Below, in pieces: positions 18,525 through 27,337 of a DNA stretch of 64,000 nucleotides. Source of the DNA: Stieleria varia (GTDB lineage: Bacteria > Planctomycetota > Planctomycetia > Pirellulales > Pirellulaceae); assembly GCF_038443385.1 (NCBI RefSeq), contig NZ_CP151726.1, positions 9,300,001 through 9,364,000 of the forward strand, given 5' to 3'. Position 1 is the first letter of the stretch; each line of letters begins with the position of its first letter. The notes beneath the pieces were generated by a model that saw only the letters and a list, made by a program, of their open reading frames with translations, was not told the origin of the DNA and did not search any database. A program made the translations under genes and the position numbers.

Positions 18525-19334
18525 CTACCAGTGCATCACGGTGCCGCCGTCGACGTTGATGGTTTGGCCAGTGACTTGACTGGCTCGGTCCGATGATAGG
18601 AACACGATCATCGAGGCGACGTCCTCGCTGGATTGCCATCGCCCCAACGGCACGGTGGCTTGGATCTTCTTGGACGCCCAATCATCGTAACTGAGTCTTT
18701 CGCTTTCAGGAGCGTTATTGTACCAAGCTTGCCAAACCGAACGGTTCAGCGGCGTTTGCACCATGCCGGGGCAAACGGTGTTCACACGAATCCCGTGCCG
18801 CGAAAGATCCCGAGCCATGCACTGGGCGAAGTTGATGTTCGCCGCCTTGCTGGCGCTGTAGGGTGGGTCCGTCGGCGAGCCGATCTGGCCTGCAACAGAA
18901 GCAAGAAAAACGAAAGTGCCCTGTGAGTTTTGAATCAGATGTGGGGTGCAGACGTGGGCGATGTTCACCATGCCCAAAATATTCACCTCGATGGTTCGCA
19001 CCCAATCACTCGGCTGCAGGTTGATGAAGGGAAAACCAAACTTGCCCGAGCCGACCGCGGCGCAGTGCACCACGTGCTGAATGGTTCGGCCGGAGGACGT
19101 GAACTCAGCAAACTGATCACGAACAGCCTCCAGGTTCACGAGATCCATGACGCCCGAGTCGATCGGGATGTCGAACTCGCTCGCCAGTGAGCGAGCAATC
19201 GAGGGCATCTGGTCAGATGCGTCCCAGAGCAGCAGCGAACAGCCTTCGGCGGCAAACGCTCGCGCACTCGCCAAGCCGATGCCACTGGCCGCGCCCGTGA
19301 TCAAGATCCTCTGACCCTGCAATCCTAGATCCAT
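18525..19334 (-). CDS. SDR family NAD(P)-dependent oxidoreductase
   Basis: A classical short-chain dehydrogenase/reductase of 269 aa. The cofactor motif T13-G-A-A-S-G-I-G20 is at the N-terminus, and the catalytic set S146, Y159 and K163 is visible in FVFLASVAGQ and PYSASKAAN. The C-terminus has the usual SDRASQVTGQTINVDGG ending. It most likely oxidises or reduces a sugar or sugar acid. It lies 15 nt after the TIM-barrel isomerase gene, with AAGGAC 9 nt before the ATG at 19332-19334, so the two form an operon for catabolism of one sugar derivative. Confidence 0.93.
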   Translation of the reverse strand: MDLGLQGQRILITGAASGIGLASARAFAAEGCSLLLWDASDQMPSIARSLASEFDIPIDSGVMDLVNLEAVRDQFAEFTSSGRTIQHVVHCAAVGSGKFGFPFINLQPSDWVRTIEVNILGMVNIAHVCTPHLIQNSQGTFVFLASVAGQIGSPTDPPYSASKAANINFAQCMARDLSRHGIRVNTVCPGMVQTPLNRSVWQAWYNNAPESERLSYDDWASKKIQATVPLGRWQSSEDVASMIVFLSSDRASQVTGQTINVDGGTVMHW

Positions 19335-19349
19335 TGATCCGTGTCCTTG

Positions 19350-20240
19350 TTAGCGATGTGGCCAATGTTGAGCGATTTTGTCCCGCAAGAAATCAGCACT
19401 TCGTCGCAATTGATCGATCCCATCGACGCCATCTTCGATGCTGATCCAACTGTCGAATCCTTTGTTTTTCAGTTCGCTAAAGATGGCGTCGTAGTCGTTC
19501 AAGCCTTTCCCGATTTCGCCATGACTGAGCCGTTTTGCGTAGCCCACTGATCCGCCCTCTTCGGCTCGTAGGTCTTCAATCGTTCCCGAGAGCAAATAGC
19601 GATCGCTGGCGTGCATCGTGACCACTCGGTGTGATACCCGTTTGAGCAGCTCGATCGGATCATCGCCAGCAAGAAAGGCATTGCTTGGGTCGTAGTTGAC
19701 TCCAAAGTTGGGATGGTCGATGGCGGCAACGAGATCGCAGAACACGTCCATTGCCTGAGCAAACTCTGGATATTCCCAGAAGTCGTCTTTGTAGTGGTTC
19801 TCCAGAATCAGCGTGATGTTTCGTTCTTGTGCGTATGGCAAACACTCATAGATGCTGTCCGCCGCCAACTTCACACCTTCGTCCATCGTGAGTTCTGGGC
19901 GGCGTTGTCCGCTGAGTACTCGACAATAGCCGCCGCCCAACGCATGCGTCATGTCGATCCAGCCTTTCTGCTTTTCGATCTCTCGCTCGCGAAAAGCGCG
20001 GTCGGGGTGCGTGAAGTCCGGCGAACAACACAACATCGGGATCGTCATGCCAAGGTCCGCGACCTGCTCCCGAAAGAGTGGCCAATTTTCCTTGTTTTGC
20101 ATCTCAAGGAATCCGGCATAGAACTCCAGTCCGTCGACATCCAGGGTCGTCGCAAGTTCAAACCACTGCGCAAGTTTCATCGAGCCGTCTTTCACGAGAG
20201 CTTGCATGTAGGCTTTGGGAAATGCGGCGAGTTGGGGCAT
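19350..20240 (-). CDS. Sugar phosphate isomerase/epimerase (xylose-isomerase-like TIM barrel)
   Basis: A protein of 296 aa of the AP_endonuc_2/xylose-isomerase-like TIM barrel family. Metal-ligand positions are visible as the glutamate in ITLILENHYKDDF, the aspartate in FGVNYDPSNAF, the histidine in VVTMHASDRYL and the glutamate in DSWISIEDG. Such proteins epimerise or isomerise ketoses or inosose derivatives, and several act as 3-keto-sugar hydratases or epimerases. There is no signal peptide, so it is cytoplasmic. It is the first gene of a two-gene unit with the SDR dehydrogenase, whose Shine-Dalgarno lies in the 15-nt spacer. The exact substrate is unknown. Confidence 0.9.
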   Translation of the reverse strand: MPQLAAFPKAYMQALVKDGSMKLAQWFELATTLDVDGLEFYAGFLEMQNKENWPLFREQVADLGMTIPMLCCSPDFTHPDRAFREREIEKQKGWIDMTHALGGGYCRVLSGQRRPELTMDEGVKLAADSIYECLPYAQERNITLILENHYKDDFWEYPEFAQAMDVFCDLVAAIDHPNFGVNYDPSNAFLAGDDPIELLKRVSHRVVTMHASDRYLLSGTIEDLRAEEGGSVGYAKRLSHGEIGKGLNDYDAIFSELKNKGFDSWISIEDGVDGIDQLRRSADFLRDKIAQHWPHR

Positions 20241-20422
20241 GAGAGTTTATCTGAAGTGGGAGGATGTTTTTTGAAACGCGAAATGTTAGCCCGAATGATT
20301 CGGTTGACGCAATGATATCTCCGCAACCTGTTTGAGTGAGCCTGTTTGCTTGGGAAACTCTGACGAATGGTACGATCGAGAGCGGCAGTGAATAGGGAAT
20401 TCTGGCGAATCCCATTACCGAG

Positions 20423-21595
20423 CTAAAATCGACAGGGCAAATCCTGCAAAGCCTTGAGGAGGTATTCGTTGGGAAGGTGCTCTTGTTCGACCCGAGTGTC
20501 GCAACGACAGACAAACTCGTAGCAGCATCGTTCGTCTTCGGTGAGATGACTGAGTTCTCTTTGGTCGGACGCGTTCCCTTTCGTTGCCAAATCCGCAAAC
20601 TGATCATACGTCGATTGATCCATCAACAAGCTTTGCAGGTGGGGAAGTGATTGCCGCAAACGGTCCAGAATGACAAAACCATCCGCATCGAGGTCACCCC
20701 AATAATAGACCTGATTGTGCCGAAGCCAGCCGATGTCGGACAACTGAGTGACTCCATTGCCAAGGCCTCCCAACGCGATGGTACGGTGAAGCGTTGGCAG
20801 TGCCAGCAGGTTGACTTTGTTCTCCACGATCAAGATCCGGGCATCGGCGACGGACAGTCGTGCGAGTGATTCGGCGGGGATCGACAGTTCATCAAAGGGC
20901 AATCCGAGTTCGGACTGAAAGTCTCGATCCAGAACTCGCAACAGGAAATGTGGCCTAGCGTACCTCAAGCCGTATCGCGGTTCGAATGCGTCGTATCCAT
21001 AGCGATGATCGATCGTGTGTGGCGGCAACACCAGGTCCAACCATGTGGCCAGTCGTCGACGATTTGATTCGAGCAGCTTGGTCGACACCGCAATCGGCAA
21101 CTCGCGAGCAAAGCAGTCGGGACGCGGATGGGCAACGAAGAAATCAACGATGTCCAGCAAACCCTCCAGATCGTTGGCGACCGACAACAGATGTTTCCAG
21201 TTTGATTGTCGCGTCAGCCAAGACGAAAGCTCGGGGCGACGGGTGCGAAGCGTGCTCGCCGCGATCTGCAACTTAGAGAACTCTGCCGACGTGCCGGTAA
21301 AATGAACCAAATCCTCCATCGTTTCAATCCAGATCGCGGTGGGAAACTGGTTCAATCCGTGCGTTCGGCTGCGGCGGGATTCGTACGCAACGGTGTATCC
21401 ATGTCCTAGGGATTGTTTGGCTGACTTCCGTAACCGCTCGACCTCGGCGATCGCGTCAGCATGGTTCTTCGGTAGGGACAGATTGGCTGAGATCCGATGG
21501 GGGAAAAATGATTCCAGTTCACCCGCGAGCCAAGCCTTCACGGCTTTGGGGTAAACCCGGCTGGCTTTTTCGGCAATCGCCTCCGGTGTGATCAT
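20423..21595 (-). CDS. jetD: Wadjet nuclease subunit JetD (DUF3322-DUF2220)
   Basis: The nuclease subunit of a type I Wadjet system, 390 aa. The N-terminal half (about 1-190) is the DUF3322 arm and the C-terminal half (about 220-390) the DUF2220/Toprim-like catalytic domain. The catalytic acidic residues are visible: E258 in RILIVENKVNLLALP and the D301-L-D303-A-D305 cluster in YYWGDLDADGF. In characterised systems JetD cuts circular DNA after loop extrusion by the JetABC motor. The start codon overlaps the jetC stop in an ATGA arrangement (21592-21595), so it is translationally coupled as the last gene. The length matches the family and the frame is intact. Confidence 0.95.
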   Translation of the reverse strand: MITPEAIAEKASRVYPKAVKAWLAGELESFFPHRISANLSLPKNHADAIAEVERLRKSAKQSLGHGYTVAYESRRSRTHGLNQFPTAIWIETMEDLVHFTGTSAEFSKLQIAASTLRTRRPELSSWLTRQSNWKHLLSVANDLEGLLDIVDFFVAHPRPDCFARELPIAVSTKLLESNRRRLATWLDLVLPPHTIDHRYGYDAFEPRYGLRYARPHFLLRVLDRDFQSELGLPFDELSIPAESLARLSVADARILIVENKVNLLALPTLHRTIALGGLGNGVTQLSDIGWLRHNQVYYWGDLDADGFVILDRLRQSLPHLQSLLMDQSTYDQFADLATKGNASDQRELSHLTEDERCCYEFVCRCDTRVEQEHLPNEYLLKALQDLPCRF

Positions 21596-24500
21596 CCGCC
21601 CAGGTTTTCCTCTGCTTGGACGTCACGGTATTGCTGGGCGGTCAAGCTGATCAGTTCACTGCGGTTGGTGTCGGGGTCTTTGATGATGTGTCCGTACATT
21701 CCGACATAGCTTTCGGTGACCTTGGCTTTGGCGTCCAGCGGAGCGACGATGGCCAGTTGCAATCCAAAGCGAGCGAACAGATTCAGAGCATATTTGGCTC
21801 TGGTGTCGTCGCTTCGCGAAAACATTTCATCGACCATGACAAAATGAAAGCGATCGCCGCTGGGGTCGTCTGGACGCAAGTCGTACTGGTAGGCGATCGC
21901 GGCAACCAGCACCAGGAACGCGAGTTTTCCTTTCTCGCCGCCGGATTGTCCGGTCCCGCCATCGTAGTAGCTGCCCGGATCGCCGGTGGCGGCATCGTAT
22001 TCGCGAGCGGCAAACTTGAACCAATTGCGAACGTCAATGACCTTTTCACGCCAACGCAAATTGGCGTCGTCTCTCAAACGCCCGACCAGCTTTTCGATTC
22101 GAGCAAATGTGGCTTCATTTGCATTATCTGTCCCATCCAGCGTGCCCTCCAGGCAACCGGCCAAGTCGCGACGAAAATCACGAATCTCAGCATCACTGGT
22201 GTCGCTGGGTTCCAGACGCATGTAGGTTCCCGGACGCCAGTCCAGTCTCCTCAATGCTTCGTTCAGAATCTCAATCTTGCTGCGGATCTCCTCGCGTTCA
22301 TCTTCCAGAGATCCGTGCAGCAACCCGATTTCCTGCAACACTTTTTCCTTGAGGCGTTGTCGAAATCGCCGTTCGTGACGCGGCAGATCGTCCTGTGTGA
22401 TGCGTTCATTGAGCGACTCAAAACTCGTCAATGATTGCGGCGTCGGATCCAGTTCGGATTCGAAGACGGGGAACTTGGTCAACAATCGCCCCATCGACTT
22501 GGTCAAGTTGTCACGAATCGGCTGGACGTCTTTTTCCAATTGGCCGACCCGCAGCGAGAGCTCATGCGAAATCAGAGTGGGTAGCCGCCCCATGTTTTCG
22601 ACGGTCAAAGTTCGATCGCCCATCTGCGAAGCAATGCCATCGAAATACTGCTGAACGGTCTCCAGTGACCCGTCGCTCTGTGCAGAGGCCAGTGTCGCAT
22701 CCACGCTATCGAGCGTGCTCTTTCCATCGTCGAGCTGTTTTTGCGTCCGCGATCGCTCGTCAAAGTAGGCGTCTCGATCGGTATCTAAGCCCTCGATCTC
22801 CGCGTTGATCTTTGCCAGTTTCGACTTCAATTCCTTGACGCGATCATTGGATGCCTCCAGTTTCGCCTTTTCCAATCGCAACTGCGACGCTTCGAATTCA
22901 TGGCGATGGTCGTCGATCGCGTCAAAGTCCGTCGTATTGGATAGTTCATCCAGTACCGTCAGTAGGGAAGTGGCTCGATCACTTGCTTGGCGAAGCGACA
23001 CGATCTCTGATTGGCACGTCGCGACGACCGCTTGCTGATCTCGGATCGATTGCTCCAAGGCTTCGCGTTTGGCACGATTGTCCCAACCGAGGACAAAGCT
23101 GCGTCGATCGTTTTCCTGATTGCGGTCGTCCTTGGCATGTTGACGATGATTTTGCTTGACATGCCGATGAAGCGTCATCGCGCGCCGGGACGCCATTTGA
23201 AAATCGCTCACCGTCTCGCATGCCAAGTGGTCAAATCGATGCCGAATTTCGCCGCGAAGATAAGCAGCCAATGGGTGATCGTCGCGGTAGCTGAGCATAT
23301 CGGGCAACGACAATTCTGCTGAAACGGCAGACGTCGAACGGGCCGTCGATTCTGACGTCGGTGCGACACGATCATAAGTCAGTCGTGCTCCACGACCGCG
23401 TGAATCCGTCAGTCGTTTTGCGTCGACGTAACCTGATACCTTGGCATACAGATCGTCGGGTACCAACAGGGTACGAGCATACGAATGCAAGACTTGTTCG
23501 ATCGAAGCTTCCCAGCGGGAATGTTCAGGATCGACGGCGATCAATTCGGCGGCGAACGGCAGATCGGAGGGCGACAGTTTAAAGGCTTGGCACAAAGCGC
23601 GACGCACTTCGATGAAGGCATCTGGCAGGTTTCCCTTGCGACGACGGAGTGATTCCAGTTCGGCGTTGTCCTCGTCAAGCCGTTCTCTCAGTCGGCCAAG
23701 TTCGTATTCTTTCTTTCCCAATCGCTCAACGGCTTCCGTTCGCTTACGTCGAAGCTCTTCTCGAGTCTCTGAAATCCTTGCGTGAGCCTTTTCCAGTTGC
23801 TGAGAGCTGCTGATGGAAATCGCTATGCCGGCTTGCTTCAGCTTCGCTTCAAAAAGCAGTCGTTTGTCTCGCTTTGACTCGGCTTGACGCTCCTCCGCAG
23901 CGATCAAATCGGGCAATCGCTGCAGTCTGGCACCGCCACTGTGGGCGATCTCGTGCTCAAGCCTGGCCGCATCGCTTCGCTTGGTCTTCAAAGAAGCGTC
24001 AAGCACGGTGATTTCTTGGTCCAGATGATCGATTCGCAACTGCCACTGTTGGCATAGCGGACGCAACAGATCGGCAATGGCTTGATCAAAGTACAGTGAG
24101 ACGGAGTCATGTTGGTCACGTGCCTCCTGCAGTTGCTCGTTTGCCTTTCGATAGCGTTTCCCCCATTTCATGACGGGGACCAGTAGTTCAGACTGTTGTC
24201 GCACCTGCATGAGCGCGCGATGGGCTTCGCTCAGTTCGGCAAAGTGCTGCAGCAAGCTGGAGACCTTGTCATTCCATGGCTTCTTCTCCAACATGTGGTC
24301 GCGGATGAATTGGTCCAAGCGTTGAACATCTTTGACGGCAACCGTTTGATTAAAGATATCCATCGCCTTGGGTCGAAACTTGACCTGACGCTGAAACCAA
24401 TTGTGGTATTGCTTGTAGCTCTCTGTGACCTGGAATCCTCGCTCCGCCATTGCGGACTTGATGTCGCCACCTGATTTGAGCCCGCCCAGGTCCTCTGCAA

Positions 24501-25014
24501 TGCTGCGAGCACGCGTGTCGAACCCATAAAAGATTTTTCGGTCACCCGATGCCGTCAAATACATGACTTGGCACAGCGTGAATTGTTTCCCCGAGTTTGC
24601 GCTGGAAAACGTCGCGAGCAGCGCTGTGTAAAATCCGCTGCCCTCTCGCAGGTACTGAATCTGGGGTTTCTCATCACGACCGGCTGTTCGATCATACGCG
24701 CCGCGAATGTAGGTCCGCTCGTCACGCTCTTTCTTGGTTGCTCCGGCCGCGACGTTATAGTTGCGAATACCGGGGCGAACCAACAACGTCAACATCGCGT
24801 CGACCAGCGTCGACTTGCCCGCCCCGTTTTCTCCGACCAACAGCGAGGTCGTGCCACGAGGATGGAAACAATGAACCTTGCCGTCAAAGGTCCCCCAGTT
24901 GAATACCTCAAAGGTGGATAAGCGAAACCCCGGCTGGCGTTGAGCGTCTTCGTCGGGTTTTTGCTCCCCCGCAAAAAGTGGCATCGTTTGGGATCGAGAG
25001 ACCGACTCACTCAT
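21592..25014 (-). CDS. jetC: Wadjet SMC-like ATPase JetC (MukB-like)
   Basis: The motor of the Wadjet complex, 1140 aa, with an SMC/MukB layout. The Walker A motif is at residues 61-69 (GENGAGKST). Long coiled coils run about 255-455 and 640-880, with a hinge between (AELIAVDPEHSRWEASIEQ). The ABC signature (GQSGGEKGKL) is near 1020 and Walker B (HFVMVDEMFSR) near 1058. ATP hydrolysis drives DNA loop extrusion on small circular plasmids. The jetB stop overlaps its start by 8 nt (25007-25014) and jetD overlaps its stop by 4 nt. All ATPase motifs are intact, so the system should be active. Confidence 0.96.
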   Translation of the reverse strand: MSESVSRSQTMPLFAGEQKPDEDAQRQPGFRLSTFEVFNWGTFDGKVHCFHPRGTTSLLVGENGAGKSTLVDAMLTLLVRPGIRNYNVAAGATKKERDERTYIRGAYDRTAGRDEKPQIQYLREGSGFYTALLATFSSANSGKQFTLCQVMYLTASGDRKIFYGFDTRARSIAEDLGGLKSGGDIKSAMAERGFQVTESYKQYHNWFQRQVKFRPKAMDIFNQTVAVKDVQRLDQFIRDHMLEKKPWNDKVSSLLQHFAELSEAHRALMQVRQQSELLVPVMKWGKRYRKANEQLQEARDQHDSVSLYFDQAIADLLRPLCQQWQLRIDHLDQEITVLDASLKTKRSDAARLEHEIAHSGGARLQRLPDLIAAEERQAESKRDKRLLFEAKLKQAGIAISISSSQQLEKAHARISETREELRRKRTEAVERLGKKEYELGRLRERLDEDNAELESLRRRKGNLPDAFIEVRRALCQAFKLSPSDLPFAAELIAVDPEHSRWEASIEQVLHSYARTLLVPDDLYAKVSGYVDAKRLTDSRGRGARLTYDRVAPTSESTARSTSAVSAELSLPDMLSYRDDHPLAAYLRGEIRHRFDHLACETVSDFQMASRRAMTLHRHVKQNHRQHAKDDRNQENDRRSFVLGWDNRAKREALEQSIRDQQAVVATCQSEIVSLRQASDRATSLLTVLDELSNTTDFDAIDDHRHEFEASQLRLEKAKLEASNDRVKELKSKLAKINAEIEGLDTDRDAYFDERSRTQKQLDDGKSTLDSVDATLASAQSDGSLETVQQYFDGIASQMGDRTLTVENMGRLPTLISHELSLRVGQLEKDVQPIRDNLTKSMGRLLTKFPVFESELDPTPQSLTSFESLNERITQDDLPRHERRFRQRLKEKVLQEIGLLHGSLEDEREEIRSKIEILNEALRRLDWRPGTYMRLEPSDTSDAEIRDFRRDLAGCLEGTLDGTDNANEATFARIEKLVGRLRDDANLRWREKVIDVRNWFKFAAREYDAATGDPGSYYDGGTGQSGGEKGKLAFLVLVAAIAYQYDLRPDDPSGDRFHFVMVDEMFSRSDDTRAKYALNLFARFGLQLAIVAPLDAKAKVTESYVGMYGHIIKDPDTNRSELISLTAQQYRDVQAEENLGG

Positions 25015-25681
25015 CTGATGTCTCCCACGAGTCTGTTGCCGTGACCGCTGAATCGCCTGTCAAACGTCGCTGTAGTTCCAACTCAAGGTCCGAGCGAAGA
25101 CGCTCCAGATCAGCCAGCGGCAGTCTGGCTTTCAGGATGCGACGCACCTCCCAACTTGCTGGCTCTTTTTCGAACTGACGAACAAATTTCAGCTCCTCCA
25201 GTTTTCGCAATTGACCGCTCAAGTTCCGATTTGCGCGGATCGCGTCGGATTCGCCGGGCACGAGAGACTGCCAAAGTTCTAGCAGCGATGATTGTTCGAC
25301 CACACAGCGGTCGTCACGATGGATTTCTTCTTCGAATCGACGCAATTCGTCTCTCAAAAGCACGCATAACAGCGACGCCTCGAAAGTCAATCGAACGCTA
25401 CGAAACAGTTTTGGGATCGATGGGTAATCGGGCGGCAATACTTCCGGCTCGATTTGACGTAAGTAAGCCATTCCGTCTTCTTCGTTGACGATCAGCATCA
25501 ACCCGATCCTTGCAAAGTAGTCGCCCAGAGGTGTAGCGCCCGAGAGGATTTGCTCCCAGGTGTCGCCGGCGTCGTCATGATACACGATGCCCTGCAGCAA
25601 TCGAACGGCGGCCGGTGCCCAAGGAACTGGCGGTGGCAGAGAATCGGGCGAGAGGGATTTGTCTTGCGCGTCGTCCATCAT
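25007..25681 (-). CDS. jetB: Wadjet subunit JetB (DUF4194, MukE-like)
   Basis: A DUF4194 protein of 224 aa, the MukE/kite-like winged-helix partner of JetC. Characteristic segments are PLGDYFARIGLMLIVNEEDGMAYL, split here as PLGDYFARIGLML and VNEEDGMAYLRQ, and SLLCVLLRDELRRFEE. The frame is open further upstream, but that stretch lies antisense-like within jetA and is arginine- and serine-rich. The ATG pair at 25676-25681 is therefore chosen: the jetA stop (TGA, 25680-25678) overlaps the first ATG. The 3' end overlaps jetC by 8 nt. JetA and JetB form the kleisin-kite clamp that connects the ATPase heads to DNA. Confidence 0.93.
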   Translation of the reverse strand: MMDDAQDKSLSPDSLPPPVPWAPAAVRLLQGIVYHDDAGDTWEQILSGATPLGDYFARIGLMLIVNEEDGMAYLRQIEPEVLPPDYPSIPKLFRSVRLTFEASLLCVLLRDELRRFEEEIHRDDRCVVEQSSLLELWQSLVPGESDAIRANRNLSGQLRKLEELKFVRQFEKEPASWEVRRILKARLPLADLERLRSDLELELQRRLTGDSAVTATDSWETSDE

Positions 25682-27216
25682 CGTGGCCTCCGGGTGCGGA
25701 CTGGTACGCTCGCTTCTTCGCGGGTGCGATGAAACGTCACGATGGGCACACGAACACGCAGCAAAGCTGGCCCTCCTGTTGACGCGTTCAATGTGTGGAC
25801 TTCGATCTCCTCCACTGCATCGCGATCGATTCGGTGGCCGTCCTCGTGTGCGATCTGAATCCATCCCACCAGTTCGATGACTCCGACCCTCAATGGACGC
25901 AGCTTGATGAGATCAGGCAACCCAATGGATGGACTCTCAGCAGTCGCTTTGGCAATCGTGTCCCGCATCCGATCCCATTCCAGACGTTGCAAACTCGCCA
26001 GTTTCCGTGCTTCACGCTGGATGATTGCCAAGTCAATGGTCTGTGTTTCCGGGGTCAAATCGAATGTTTGCGGCGGTGTCCAAAATGGTCGAGTCAAGGG
26101 AGACGCGACACCGATCACCGTTTCGACTTCGATACCGATATCGTTTGGTAGTGGTTGTTTGTCGGCGTCGATCTGATTCTTTAGCCGCAAGGCCAGGGTG
26201 CGAATGTCTCGCAAGACTTCTGCCGTTCGTTTTCGATGCCCCGCCGATTGGTCGTCCAGCAAACGACGCAGCGTTTGCGAGAGTCGACCTGTTTGACGCA
26301 GCACATTGTCGGCTTCGGCCAACAGTGAAGGCACCATCGCACGCACATGCTCGATCGCCGCACGCTCGCTGGAGATCGCGTCGATCCGGGTGACTTCCGC
26401 GATCGTTTCTCGTAGTTTGGATTGTGCGTGTGGAGCGAACAAGAAATTGACAAACGCGTTGAAACTGACTCCTTCGTCCTGTTGTTTGATCAAGTCTTCC
26501 GCATCGAGAGCGGATGCCAAGATTTCTCCCCGCCGACGATCGTCGGCCATCGCGTCTCGTTGCACTTGCCGACCAATTGTCTCAAACCGATCTTCGACAG
26601 CGCGAAAATCCCCCTGTAGTGTTTTCAGCAGATCCACCGCGGTGTGAAAGCGTTCGCGAATCTGAGCCGGATGATAGGTCTCCACTTTGCCTCCACCGCG
26701 GACCGATTCGATCTCTGCGTCGATCCGCTCGCGCTGAGACAGCAAGTCCTGCAAGCGTCGATCCGGGTCCGACGAAGCTCCACGGACCAAATCGGCCAGA
26801 GTATCGATCACCAACCGCAATCGACTTTCTGTACCGACCAAGCGGCTATCGCGAGACAGTGCGTTGTCGACAAAACGAATCGCATCTTCGCTGTATCGGG
26901 TCAGTTGATAGTGTGCCCCAGATGAATCCGCTGGCAGAAAACGACGTAGCCAGCCCGCATCCGACCACTCACGGAGGTAGCGGTCGGGGGAACCCAACAA
27001 AACCGGCCGCTCTTCCTCATGCAGTTCTTCCTGGTAATTTCGCAGACGATGGACCAGATCATCGTGTGAAAAGGAGAGGGCGGATTCCTCGTTGTTTGCC
27101 TTAAAAGATTGACGCAGGAAGAAGATCACATAAGCGGCGAGATCCGATTTCAGAAGTCGAATCGTTGGCGAAGAATCCAAAAACGTCGAGATGGCATCGA
27201 GAGTCATGCCGCTCAT
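25678..27216 (-). CDS. jetA: Wadjet subunit JetA (DUF3375, MukF-like)
   Basis: A DUF3375 protein of about 512 aa, the kleisin/MukF-like subunit that marks type I Wadjet. The N-terminus (TLDAISTFLDSSPTIRLL) and the HEEERPVLLGSPDRYLREW winged-helix region are typical. The frame reaches a GTG at 27246; the ATG at 27216 (or 27207) fits the family N-terminus better. It is the first gene of jetABCD and lies 121 nt downstream of a co-oriented sulfatase stop, so a promoter is expected in 27217-27337, or else the operon is read through from the sulfatase. Gene order A-B-C-D matches described systems. Confidence 0.94.
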   Translation of the reverse strand: MSGMTLDAISTFLDSSPTIRLLKSDLAAYVIFFLRQSFKANNEESALSFSHDDLVHRLRNYQEELHEEERPVLLGSPDRYLREWSDAGWLRRFLPADSSGAHYQLTRYSEDAIRFVDNALSRDSRLVGTESRLRLVIDTLADLVRGASSDPDRRLQDLLSQRERIDAEIESVRGGGKVETYHPAQIRERFHTAVDLLKTLQGDFRAVEDRFETIGRQVQRDAMADDRRRGEILASALDAEDLIKQQDEGVSFNAFVNFLFAPHAQSKLRETIAEVTRIDAISSERAAIEHVRAMVPSLLAEADNVLRQTGRLSQTLRRLLDDQSAGHRKRTAEVLRDIRTLALRLKNQIDADKQPLPNDIGIEVETVIGVASPLTRPFWTPPQTFDLTPETQTIDLAIIQREARKLASLQRLEWDRMRDTIAKATAESPSIGLPDLIKLRPLRVGVIELVGWIQIAHEDGHRIDRDAVEEIEVHTLNASTGGPALLRVRVPIVTFHRTREEASVPVRTRRPR

Positions 27217-27337
27217 TGTAGAAACAACAGGGACACGTTTGGTCACACCACGATGATTTTCGACTTCAGGTCTTGGTGATCCAATCCACGGCGGATACTC
27301 GCTGTGAATGAGCGTTTTTGGGACGATATTCGATCCG

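Noticed and set aside
21616..22434. Plus-strand open frame (272 codons) opposite jetC
   Set aside because: jetC carries the Walker B and ABC signature here; the opposite frame shows no domain and no ribosome binding site.
20423..27216. jetABCD considered as a housekeeping MukBEF condensin
   Set aside because: The DUF3322-DUF2220 nuclease JetD and the DUF3375/DUF4194 subunits are Wadjet-specific and the gene order matches Wadjet.
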